Part shown: positions 41,519 to 49,530 of the stretch, one piece after another
How positions within the stretch are numbered: the stretch's first letter is position 1
How the letters are laid out: each line of letters begins with the position of its first letter
The notes under the pieces: model-generated
Databases searched by the model: none
What the model was told of the DNA's origin: nothing
What the model saw: only the letters and a program-made list of their open reading frames with translations
Program-made: the position numbers and the translations under genes
From: Micromonospora sp. MW-13
GTDB lineage: Bacteria > Actinomycetota > Actinomycetes > Mycobacteriales > Micromonosporaceae
DNA: 64,000 bases
NCBI RefSeq assembly: GCF_003434305.1
Contig: NZ_QKKX01000033.1
Span: forward strand, 62,001 to 126,000
Direction of reading: 5' to 3'

Positions 41519-43215
41519 CTGCGCCACCGGTAGCCGCGCGGGGTGACCATCCGGCCGGCGACGACCCGGGTCTGGGTGCTGCCGACCACCACCACGCTGT
41601 ACATGTCGACCACGGCCGGGTCGAGCGTGGCCAGGGTGGCCAGGTGCACCCGTTCGCCGGGCCGGCTGGCGTTGCGCACCACCCCGACCGGGGTGTCCGG
41701 CGGGCGGTGCGCGGCGAAGGTCTTCAGGGCGGCGGCGAGCTGCCAGTCCCGGGCCCGGCTGCGCGGGTTGTACAGCAGCGCCACGAAGTCCCCCTCGGCC
41801 GCGGCGGCCACCCGCCGCTCGATGACCTCCCAGGGGGTGTGCAGGTCGGACAGGCTCAGGTAGGCGTGGTCGTGGCCGAGCGGGGCGCCGAGCAGCGCCG
41901 ACGCGGCAAGCGCGGCGGTCACCCCGGGCACCCCGACCACGTCGATCCGGTCGTCGGCGTGTTCCAGGGCGGGGCTGGCCATCGCGTACACCCCGGCGTC
42001 GCCGGAGCCGACCAGCGCCACGGCGTACCCGGCGGCGGCCTCGGTGACGGCGGCGCGGGCCCGTTCCTCCTCCGCGCCGAGGCCGCTGGCCAGCACCCGG
42101 CTGCCGGGGCGCAGCAGGTCGCGCACCTGCTCGACGTACTGGTCGAGGCCGACGACCACGGCGGCCCGGCGCAGCTCGGCGACCGCGCGCGGGGTGCGCA
42201 GGTCGGCCGCGCCGGGGCCGAGGCCGACGATCGCCAGCCGGCCGCGCGGCGCGTGCCGGGCCACCGCGACCGTGGCCATCGCCGACGCGGTCTTCGGCGC
42301 GACCAGCGCCGCGTCGCCGCGCCGGCCGGGCTCGCCGAGCAGCGCGGCGGCCTCCGCGACGCTCGGCGTGCCGACCGCCGCGCGCACCACCTCGCTGGGG
42401 TGCGGCACCTCGACCGCCGCCAGGTCCGCCGCCGGATGCGTCACCAGGGGTACGCCCAGCGCGTCGGCGGTCGACCGGATGCCCGCCTCGTCGGCCTTGA
42501 TGTCGGCGCTGGCCAGGCAGCGGACGCTGGCGGGGCTCAGCCCGGCGGCGGCGAGCACCCGGTCCAGCAGGTCGCGCACCTCGGCGGCGGGCACGCCCCG
42601 GCTGCCGCCGACGCCGACCACCAGCGACGGGGGCCGCAGCACTGCGGTGCGCCCGTCGAGCGGCACCACCCGGTCGGTGACCAGCAGCCGGGGCCCGTCG
42701 GCGGGAGCGTCGGGACGGACGGTCTCCGGCAGGGCGGGCAGCGGCCACACCGCGTCGGCGACCAGCCGCACCGGCTCGCCGTCGAGGATCGCCCGGCTCA
42801 CCGCGGCGAGGGCCCCCTCGACCGGCCAACCGAGGGTGTCCAGGCCGGGCAGGCCGACCGCGTCGGTGGCGGTGGTGACCACCGGCCGGGCGTCGAGCAG
42901 CGCGCCGACGTCGGCGGCGAGGGCGTTGGCGCCCCCGGCGTGCCCGCCGAGCAGCGCCACGGCGTGCCGGGCGGCCTCGTCGACCACCACGACGGCCGGG
43001 TCGGCGTGCTTGTCGCGCAGCAGCGGCGCGAGGACGCGGACCACCGCGCCGGTGGCGAGGAACGCCACCACCGCGTCGTACCCGGTGAACGCGGCGCGCA
43101 GCGCGTCGGCGGCGGTGCCGGCCTCGACGAGGCGGGCGTTCGGCCAGGCGGCGGCGACGGTCCGGGCGTGCCGGCGGCCGGCGGCGGTGGCGGCGACGAG
43201 TCCGATGCGGGGCAT
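41515..43215 (-). CDS. cobJ: CbiG-CobJ fusion (cobalt-precorrin-5A hydrolase / precorrin-3B C17-methyltransferase)
   Basis: A 566-residue fusion. Residues about 1-315 are CbiG-like (IGLVAATAAGRRHA; LLGGHAGGANALA; VVGVGGSRGVPAAEV with SADIKADEAG), which opens the delta-lactone and releases acetaldehyde in the early-cobalt route. Residues about 325-566 are the CobJ/CbiH methyltransferase (LAIVGLGPGAADLRTPRA; VALVGSGDAGVYAMA; VVGVPGVTAALAASALLGAPLG; ALLYNPRSRARDWQL). AGGAG lies before the ATG at 43215. This fusion occurs in other actinobacteria. It lies 92 bp after cobL, the gap holding a short direct repeat. Confidence 0.93.
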   Translation of the reverse strand: MPRIGLVAATAAGRRHARTVAAAWPNARLVEAGTAADALRAAFTGYDAVVAFLATGAVVRVLAPLLRDKHADPAVVVVDEAARHAVALLGGHAGGANALAADVGALLDARPVVTTATDAVGLPGLDTLGWPVEGALAAVSRAILDGEPVRLVADAVWPLPALPETVRPDAPADGPRLLVTDRVVPLDGRTAVLRPPSLVVGVGGSRGVPAAEVRDLLDRVLAAAGLSPASVRCLASADIKADEAGIRSTADALGVPLVTHPAADLAAVEVPHPSEVVRAAVGTPSVAEAAALLGEPGRRGDAALVAPKTASAMATVAVARHAPRGRLAIVGLGPGAADLRTPRAVAELRRAAVVVGLDQYVEQVRDLLRPGSRVLASGLGAEEERARAAVTEAAAGYAVALVGSGDAGVYAMASPALEHADDRIDVVGVPGVTAALAASALLGAPLGHDHAYLSLSDLHTPWEVIERRVAAAAEGDFVALLYNPRSRARDWQLAAALKTFAAHRPPDTPVGVVRNASRPGERVHLATLATLDPAVVDMYSVVVVGSTQTRVVAGRMVTPRGYRWRR

Positions 43216-43307
43216 CTGCGCTCCTGGGCTGGCGGGTGGCGGTTCGGAAGCGGGCGGGTGGCGGTTCGGCGGCGGTGGGCGGCCGGGCGGGCGCGCGGCG
43301 GCGGCTG

Positions 43308-44561
43308 TCACGGGCGGTCCCCGGTGAGGACGAGAACCGGGTTGGTGGCGGCCAGCCGGACCGATCCGCCGGGCAGGTCGGCCAGCCGGGCGGCGGAGAG
43401 CTGTACGCCCTCGGCGCGGTAGCCGTGCTCGCGCAGCAGGCCCAGCGCGGGGGCGACCCGGTCCAGCGCGGCGAGGGTCGCCACCACCCGGGCGGGCCGG
43501 CGGGCCGCCACGGCGGCGAGCACGTCGAGGCCGCCGCCGCCGACGAAGGCGGCATCGGGGTCGGGCAGCCCGGCCAGCGCGACCGGGGCCGCCCCGGCGA
43601 CCACCCGGACGTCCACCCGGTACGCGGCGGCGTTGCGCCGGACCAGGTCCACGGCGTCCGGGTCGCGCTCGACGGCGATCACGGCCGCGCCGAGCAGCGC
43701 GCACTCGATCCCGACCGAGCCGCTGCCCGCGCCGACGTCCCAGACGAGCCGGCCGAGGCGGGGACGCAGCCGGGCCACGGCGAGGGCCCGCACCTCCGCC
43801 TTGGTGATCATCGAGTCGCGGTGGGCGTACCCGGCCTCGGGCAGCGCCCAGCCGCCGGCCGGCGCGGCGGCCGGCTGGTTGTCGGCGCGCACCGCCCCGA
43901 CCTCGTCCGGGTCGGTGGCGAGGCAGAGCAGCACGTGCGGGTCGGCCCAGGCGGTGGCGGCGGCCCGCTCCGGGGTGGTCTCGACGACCCGTTCGGCCGG
44001 GGTGCCGAGGTGCTCGGCGACGACCAGCCGGCGGCGCCAGCCGACCAGCCCCGCCCCGAGTTCGGCGGCTCCGGCGCCGGGGGCGGTGAGCACGGCGACC
44101 GCCGGCAGGGCGCGGACGGCGTTGAGCGCGGGCCGCAGGTCCCGGCCGTGCGCGCTGACCACCGCCGCACCGTCCCAGGGCAGGCCGGCGCGGGCGAACG
44201 CGGCGGCCACGCTGGACACGGCGGGCAGCACCCGCACCGGCAGTCCCTCGACGCGCAGCCGGCGGACGATGCCGAACAACCCCGGGTCCCCGCTGGCCAG
44301 CACCACCGCCGGCAGGCCGGCGGCCACGGCGGCGGCGAGCCGGTCCAGCGCGGGCGCGAGCGGGCCGAGGGTCACCGTGGCGCAGTCGTCGGGCAGTGCG
44401 GCGCAGGCGAGGTGCCGGGCCGCGCCGACGGCCAGCCGGGCCCCGGCCAGCGCGGCGAGGGCGGCGGGATGCGGCGGCGCGCCGGCCGCGTCCACCCCGA
44501 CGACGGTCACCGGGGCCGCGGCCGGACGGCCGACGGCGGCCGGGTCGGCGGCGCGGGTCAC
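43308..44561 (-). CDS. cobL: Precorrin-6Y C5,15-methyltransferase (decarboxylating)
   Basis: A 417-residue two-domain enzyme. The N-terminal CbiE-like tetrapyrrole methylase spans about 15-210 (VTVVGVDAAG; VVLASGDPGLFGIVRRL; VLPAVSSVAAAFA). The C-terminal CbiT-like class I methyltransferase spans about 240-417 (MITKAEVRALAVARL; LVWDVGAGSGSVGIEC; FVGGGGLDVL). It methylates C5 and C15 and decarboxylates the C12 acetate. The GTG at 44561 overlaps the cbiD stop (GTGA). Confidence 0.94.
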   Translation of the reverse strand: MTRAADPAAVGRPAAAPVTVVGVDAAGAPPHPAALAALAGARLAVGAARHLACAALPDDCATVTLGPLAPALDRLAAAVAAGLPAVVLASGDPGLFGIVRRLRVEGLPVRVLPAVSSVAAAFARAGLPWDGAAVVSAHGRDLRPALNAVRALPAVAVLTAPGAGAAELGAGLVGWRRRLVVAEHLGTPAERVVETTPERAAATAWADPHVLLCLATDPDEVGAVRADNQPAAAPAGGWALPEAGYAHRDSMITKAEVRALAVARLRPRLGRLVWDVGAGSGSVGIECALLGAAVIAVERDPDAVDLVRRNAAAYRVDVRVVAGAAPVALAGLPDPDAAFVGGGGLDVLAAVAARRPARVVATLAALDRVAPALGLLREHGYRAEGVQLSAARLADLPGGSVRLAATNPVLVLTGDRP

Positions 44562-45709
44562 GCGGCCCACCGGCCGGAGGAGGCGACCATGTTGTCCCCG
44601 GCGAAGTCCACCATCGCCACGTCGACGGCGACGCGGTGCCCGGCGAAGCGCAGCAGTACCTGGCGGACCCGGTGGCAGAGCAGGTCCCCGGCGGGACGGA
44701 GCAGCCCGGCGGCCTCCCACAGCTCGTACGCGTGCCGCCCGGTGTTCGCCGCCGCCACCTCGGCCACCAGCGCCGGGTCCCCGCCGGCCTCGGCCGTGAC
44801 CGCGCCGAGCAGGGACAGGTCCACCTTGGACCGGGTGTAGTGGGTCATCAGCACGCCGGCGGCGAGCTTGGCCAGCTTGCCGGCCATCCCGACGAAGGCC
44901 ACCCCGGTCATCCCGTCGCCGACGGCGGCGGTGACCGCCGCGCCGGTGAAGTCGCCGACCTCGACGAAGCAGACCTCGGGCAGCTCGGGCAGGAGCGCGC
45001 GGGCGGCCCGCTCGGTGCGCCCGCCGGTGCACAGCACCACGGTCCGCTCCCCCTGCGCGGCCATCACGTGCACCGCCTGCACCACGCTGGCCCGCCAGGA
45101 CGCCGTCGAGAAGGGCCGGACGATCCCGGTGGTGCCGAGGATGGAGATGCCGCCGAGGATGCCCAGCCGCCGGTTGGTGGTCTTGCGGGCCATCACCTCG
45201 CCGCCGGGGACGCTGATCACCACCCGGATGCCGACCTCGGTCAGGTCGACCACCTCGGCGACGGCCTGGCCGATCATGCGGCGCGGGGTTTCGTTGATCG
45301 CCGGCCCGCCGACGGCGAGCCCCAGGCCCGGCCTGGTGACCGTGCCCACGCCCGGGCCGCCGGCGAGGTCGAGGCCCGGCTCGTCGCGCCAGCCGACGGT
45401 GGCCGTGAGGTGCGCGCCGTGGGTCACGTCCGGGTCGTCGCCGGCGTCCTTGACCACCACCGCCTCGGCGCGCGCCCCGGGCAGCCGGGCGAAGTCGCAC
45501 CGCTGAACGGCGAAGACCACCCGGCGGCCGGCGGGCAGGCCGATCTCGACCTCCCGCTGCGGCACGCCGGTGACCAGCGCGGTCACCGCGGCCTTGGCCG
45601 CCGCGGTGGCGCACGCGCCGGTCGTCCAGCCGGTGCGCAACGCCCGGGGCCGGACCTTCGCGGTACGCGGCAGGTCCGGCTCACGCAGCTCCGGCTCGGG
45701 GTACGTCAT
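44558..45709 (-). CDS. cbiD: Cobalt-precorrin-5B C1-methyltransferase
   Basis: A 383-residue CbiD protein with LRTGWTTGACATAAAKAA near the N-terminus, FAVQRCDFARLPGA and KDAGDDPDVTHGA in the first third, and the highly conserved RLGILGGISILGTTGIVRPFS. A long GDFTGAAV...GMAGKLAKLAAG follows. CbiD methylates C1 in the early-cobalt (anaerobic-type) pathway, in contrast to CobF of the oxygen-dependent route. The ATG at 45709 overlaps the cobM stop (ATGA). Confidence 0.95.
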   Translation of the reverse strand: MTYPEPELREPDLPRTAKVRPRALRTGWTTGACATAAAKAAVTALVTGVPQREVEIGLPAGRRVVFAVQRCDFARLPGARAEAVVVKDAGDDPDVTHGAHLTATVGWRDEPGLDLAGGPGVGTVTRPGLGLAVGGPAINETPRRMIGQAVAEVVDLTEVGIRVVISVPGGEVMARKTTNRRLGILGGISILGTTGIVRPFSTASWRASVVQAVHVMAAQGERTVVLCTGGRTERAARALLPELPEVCFVEVGDFTGAAVTAAVGDGMTGVAFVGMAGKLAKLAAGVLMTHYTRSKVDLSLLGAVTAEAGGDPALVAEVAAANTGRHAYELWEAAGLLRPAGDLLCHRVRQVLLRFAGHRVAVDVAMVDFAGDNMVASSGRWAA

Positions 45710-46692
45710 CCGGCCCGCTCCGGGCCGGCGGGCTCCCCCGGCACGGCGGGCTGCCCCGGCGCGGCGGCGCTCCCGCCCGGCCGGGCCTCGCCCGCGTCCG
45801 GTCGGCCGGGGTCGCCGCCGGGGCGGCCCGGGATCTCGGCCGTACCGGTCGCGCCCTCGCGGCGGCGGCGCAGCTCCGCCCGGGCGGCCGGCTCGGCCCG
45901 GCGGAAGGTGTGGAAGTGCCCCGGGTGGTAGAGGTGCGACCGGGTGCCGGTGGCGGCCAGCGCCGGCCCGACCAGGAACAGGGTGTGCTTCCAGAGCCGG
46001 TGCTCCTTGACGGTCGCCTCCAGCGTGCCGACGGTGCAGCGCACCACCAGTTCGTCCGGCCAGGTCGCCTGGTACGCCACCACCGCCGGGGTGTCCGCCG
46101 GGTAGCCGCCGGCCAGCAGCTCGGCTTGGACCTGCCCGGAGCGGGCGGCGGAGAGGAACAGCGCCATGGTGGTGCCGTGCCGGGCGAAGTCGCGGACCCG
46201 CTCACCCGCCGGCATCGGCGTCTTCCCGCCCTCCAGCCGGGTGAGGATCACCGACTGGGCGACCTCGGGTACGGTCAGCTCCCGGCCCACGAGCGCGGCG
46301 ACGGCGGTGAACGAGGACACGCCGGGGACGATCTCGACGGCCAGGCCGAGGGCCCGGCACAGGTCGAGCTGCTCCTGCACCGCGCCCCACAGCGCCGGGT
46401 CGCCGGAGTGGATCCGGGCCACGGTCAGCCCCTGCGCGGCGGCCCGCTCGTAGAGCGGGCGCACCCCCTCCATCGGAAGCTGGGACGAGTCGACGATCTC
46501 GGCGTCGGGGCGGGCGTGGGCGAGCACGTCGGCGTGCACCAGGCTGGCCGCCCAGACCACCACGTCGGCCGCGCCGACGACCCGGGCGGCGCGCAGGGTG
46601 AGCAGGTCCGCCGCGCCCGGGCCGGCCCCGACGAACCACACCTTGCCCATGGTCGTCGCCCCGGTGCTGTCCGGGTTCGCCGCAGTGGTCAC
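45706..46692 (-). CDS. cobM: Precorrin-4 C11-methyltransferase
   Basis: A 328-residue CobM/CbiF enzyme. Motifs are VWFVGAGPGAADLLTLRAARV, RIHSGDPALWGAVQEQ, EIVPGVSSFTAVAALVGRELT and VILTRLEGGKTPMPAGE, with the C-terminal end of the fold near FLVGPAL. After about residue 260 there is a roughly 65-residue Gly/Pro/Ala-rich tail. The GTG at 46692 overlaps the cobI stop (GTGA); an ATG at MGKVW (46650) is a possible alternative start. Confidence 0.94.
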   Translation of the reverse strand: MTTAANPDSTGATTMGKVWFVGAGPGAADLLTLRAARVVGAADVVVWAASLVHADVLAHARPDAEIVDSSQLPMEGVRPLYERAAAQGLTVARIHSGDPALWGAVQEQLDLCRALGLAVEIVPGVSSFTAVAALVGRELTVPEVAQSVILTRLEGGKTPMPAGERVRDFARHGTTMALFLSAARSGQVQAELLAGGYPADTPAVVAYQATWPDELVVRCTVGTLEATVKEHRLWKHTLFLVGPALAATGTRSHLYHPGHFHTFRRAEPAARAELRRRREGATGTAEIPGRPGGDPGRPDAGEARPGGSAAAPGQPAVPGEPAGPERAG

Positions 46693-47504
46693 AGTTTTCC
46701 TCCTCGGCGGTCCCGGCGGGCCGGGACGAGCAGCGTCGACAGGTACGGCAGGTCGGTCTCGTCGGGGCGCACCGGCCCGATCCGCTCGCCGGGCAGGCCG
46801 AGCCCCCGGCCGAGCACCGCGTCGCCGAGGCGGCCCTGCCGGCGCAGCTCCCCGACCAGCTCGGGGTGCCGCCGCCAGCCCTTGTACGCGACCACGGTCC
46901 CCGGGCCGGCGAGCGCGTCGGCGAACAGCGCCGGCCCGGCGGTGGCCGGCAGCAGGGTCAGCGGCTCGCGTCCCTCGCAGAGCACGGTGCCGCTGCGGGC
47001 GGCGAGGTCCTGCATGGCGGTGATCCCGGGAACGGTGCCGACCGTGACCGCCGGCCGCAGCGCGCGCACGCCCTGGGCCAGGTAGCCGAAGGTGGAGTAG
47101 ACGTTGGGGTCGCCGATGGTGGCGAACGCGACCCGGGTCGCCCCGGCGTCGAACGCGTCCACCACGGCGCGGGCGGCGGCGTCCCAGGCCGCGCGGCGGC
47201 GGGCGGTGATGCCACCCCGGTCGTCGAGGGCGAACGGCAGCCGTCGCACCCGGGCAGCGTCCACGTACGACCGGACGGTCGCCTCGGCCCGCCCGCCGCC
47301 GTCGGCCACCCCCGGGTCGTCCCCGGTCCCGGCGGGGCCGGCCGGGGCGTCGGTCCGGTGCGCCATCACCGGTACGAAGACCACGTCGGCCGCCCCGAGC
47401 ACCCGGACCGCCTTCACGGTCAGCAGCTCCGGGTCGCCCGGCCCGACGCCGACCCCGGTCAGCGCCGGCCGGCCCGGGTCCGCGGGGTCGGGCGGGGGGC
47501 TCAC
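46689..47504 (-). CDS. cobI: Precorrin-2 C20-methyltransferase
   Basis: A 271-residue CobI/CbiL enzyme. It shows LTGVGVGPGDPELLTVKAVRVL, FVPVMAH, VAFATIGDPNVYSTFGYL and VPGITAMQDLAARSG, with GTVVAYKGWR in the C-terminal half. It makes precorrin-3 (or its cobalt form) with SAM. A low-complexity insertion of about 20 residues follows VMAHRTD. The GTG at 47504 overlaps the cobB stop (GTGA). Confidence 0.94.
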   Translation of the reverse strand: MSPPPDPADPGRPALTGVGVGPGDPELLTVKAVRVLGAADVVFVPVMAHRTDAPAGPAGTGDDPGVADGGGRAEATVRSYVDAARVRRLPFALDDRGGITARRRAAWDAAARAVVDAFDAGATRVAFATIGDPNVYSTFGYLAQGVRALRPAVTVGTVPGITAMQDLAARSGTVLCEGREPLTLLPATAGPALFADALAGPGTVVAYKGWRRHPELVGELRRQGRLGDAVLGRGLGLPGERIGPVRPDETDLPYLSTLLVPARRDRRGGKL

Positions 47505-48922
47505 CGGCACGCCTCGACCAGGCGGCGGGCGGCGGCCGGCTGGCCGGCCCAGTGGGTGTGCAGGTAGGAGGCGTGCACCCGGCCGTCGACGAAGCCGTGC
47601 GCCGCGCCGTCCCAGCGCCAGGCCGGGATGTCGCCGTGGCCGGGGTCGGTGACGGTGCGGTGGAACTCGTGTCCGCGTACCGGCTCGCCGGCCCGGGTGA
47701 CCGGGGAGTCGGCGGCGGCCACGGCGTCCCGGTAGCCGAGGGTGAGCCGGCCGGTCATCCGGGCGGTCAGGTCCAGCCGCCCGCACATCGGCGTCCCGTC
47801 CAGGGAACGGCCCAGGTAGAGCAGGCCGGCGCACTCGGCGACGACCGGCCCGTCGAAGGCGGCCAGCTCGGCGCGGAGCGCCGCGTTGCCGGCGAGGGCG
47901 TCGGCGTGCGCCTCGGGGAAGCCACCGCCGATCACCACGGCCCGGGTGCCGGCCGGCAGGCCGGGGTCGCGCAGCGGGTCGAACGGGGCCACGGTCGCGC
48001 CGGCCGCGGCGAGGAGTTCGGCCGTCTCGGCGTACGAGAAGGTGAAGGCCGGGCCGGCGGCCACCGCGACGGTCGGGGCGGTGGTCGTGGCCGGACCGCC
48101 GACGGCCGCGACCGGGTCCCAGGCCGGCGCGGTCAGCGGACCGGCGGTGCGGGCCAGGGCGAGCACCGCGTCGAGGTCCACGGTGGCGACGACCAGGTCG
48201 GCGAGGGCGGCCACGATCGCCACGGACTCCGGGGCGCGCTCGGCGACCGGGACGAGGCCGAGGTGCCGCGACGGGGCGGTGACCTCGACGGCTCGGCTGA
48301 CCGCCCCGAGCACCGGCACGCCCACCTCGGCGAGCGCGGCGCGCAGCAGGCTCTCGTGCCGGGGCGAGCCGACCCGGTTGAGGATCACCCCGCCGATCCG
48401 CACGGCCGGGTCGAAGGCGCGCATGCCGAGCACCAGCGCGGCGGCGGAGCGCCCCTGGGCCGTGGTGTCGAGCACCAGCACCACGGGTGCGTCGACGAGC
48501 GCGGCGACGTGCGCGGTGGAGGCGTACCCCCGGCGGCCGACCGCGCCGTCGTGCAGGCCCATCACCCCCTCGACCACGGCGACGTCGGCGGGGGTCGGGA
48601 CGGTGGCGCCGTGCCGCAGCAGCGCCGCGACCCGCTCCTCGCCGACCAGCCAGGGATCGAGGTTGCGGCCGGGCCGGCCGGCGGCGAGCCCGTGGTAGCC
48701 GGGATCGATGTAGTCGGGGCCGACCTTGTGCGGGCTGACGGTCAGGCCGCGGCGGCGCAGCGCGCCGAGCAGCCCGGTGGCCACGGTGGTCTTGCCGTGC
48801 CCGCTGGCCGGCGCGGCCACCACGATCCGGGGCAGCGCCCACGGCCCGCCCGGGTCCGGCGGCCGGGTGGCGGTCGAAGCGGACGCGGGCGGCCGGGGAC
48901 TGTCGGCGGCTGTCGGGGTCAC
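47501..48922 (-). CDS. cobB: Cobyrinate a,c-diamide synthase
   Basis: A 473-residue CobB/CbiA enzyme. The N-terminal dethiobiotin-synthetase-like ATPase has the P-loop VVAAPASGHGKTTVATGLLG and VGPDYIDPGYH. The C-terminal class I glutamine amidotransferase has nucleophile Cys in VVAECAGLLYLG and His in GHEFHRT and HASYLHTHWA. It amidates the a- and c-carboxylates using glutamine and ATP. The start is GTG 48922, which overlaps the cobO stop; a GTG one codon earlier is equivalent. Confidence 0.94.
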   Translation of the reverse strand: MTPTAADSPRPPASASTATRPPDPGGPWALPRIVVAAPASGHGKTTVATGLLGALRRRGLTVSPHKVGPDYIDPGYHGLAAGRPGRNLDPWLVGEERVAALLRHGATVPTPADVAVVEGVMGLHDGAVGRRGYASTAHVAALVDAPVVLVLDTTAQGRSAAALVLGMRAFDPAVRIGGVILNRVGSPRHESLLRAALAEVGVPVLGAVSRAVEVTAPSRHLGLVPVAERAPESVAIVAALADLVVATVDLDAVLALARTAGPLTAPAWDPVAAVGGPATTTAPTVAVAAGPAFTFSYAETAELLAAAGATVAPFDPLRDPGLPAGTRAVVIGGGFPEAHADALAGNAALRAELAAFDGPVVAECAGLLYLGRSLDGTPMCGRLDLTARMTGRLTLGYRDAVAAADSPVTRAGEPVRGHEFHRTVTDPGHGDIPAWRWDGAAHGFVDGRVHASYLHTHWAGQPAAARRLVEACR

Positions 48923-49530
48923 CACTCGATGCCCTTCTGGCCCTTCTGGCCGGCGTCCATCGGGTGCTTGACCTTGGTCAGCTCGGCGACCAGGTCGGCG
49001 GCCTCGACCAGCCGGGGGTCGGCGTCCCGACCGGTGATCACCACGTGTTGGAAGCCGGGCCGGGCGGCCAGCGTGTCGACCACCTCGGCGACGTCGACCC
49101 AGCCCCACTTCATCGGGTAGGTGAACTCGTCGAGCACGTACAGGCCGTACCGCTGGGCGGCGAGGTCGCGCTGGATCTGCCGCCAGCCCTCCAAGGCGTC
49201 GGCGGCGTGGTCGGCCTCGCCGCCGCGCTGGATCCAGGACCAGCCCTCGCCCATCTTGTGCCAGGCCACCGGGGCACCCTGGCCGGTGCGCTCGTGCACC
49301 TCGCCGAGGGCGCGGAAGGCGTTCTCCTCCCCCACCCGCCACTTGGCGCTCTTGACGAACTGGAACACCCCGATCGACAGGCCGGCGGTCCAGGCGCGCA
49401 GCGCCAGCCCGAACGCGGCGGTCGACTTCCCCTTCATCTGCCCGGTGTGGACGATCGTCAACGGCCGATGCCGCCGCTGCCGCGTGGTCAACCCGTCGAC
49501 GGGCACGTGCGAAGGCTTCCCCTGTGGCAT
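48919..49530 (-). CDS. cobO: Cob(I)yrinic acid a,c-diamide adenosyltransferase
   Basis: A 203-residue CobO/CobA-type adenosyltransferase with the P-loop IVHTGQMKGKSTAAFGLALRA, the conserved FQFVKSAKW, WHKMGEGWSWI, YVLDEFTYPMKWGWVD and VVITGRDADPRLVEAADLV. It transfers the 5'-deoxyadenosyl group from ATP to Co(I) corrinoid. The ATG at 49530 shares one base with the chlID stop. The intergenic signal is unusual because a REP-like inverted repeat (49554-49639) lies just upstream, inside the end of chlID. Confidence 0.95.
   Translation of the reverse strand: MPQGKPSHVPVDGLTTRQRRHRPLTIVHTGQMKGKSTAAFGLALRAWTAGLSIGVFQFVKSAKWRVGEENAFRALGEVHERTGQGAPVAWHKMGEGWSWIQRGGEADHAADALEGWRQIQRDLAAQRYGLYVLDEFTYPMKWGWVDVAEVVDTLAARPGFQHVVITGRDADPRLVEAADLVAELTKVKHPMDAGQKGQKGIEW

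Noticed and set aside
43216..43307. Possible missing cobK gene between cobL and cobJ
   Set aside because: The gap is only 92 bp and contains a short direct repeat; there is no room for a reductase gene.
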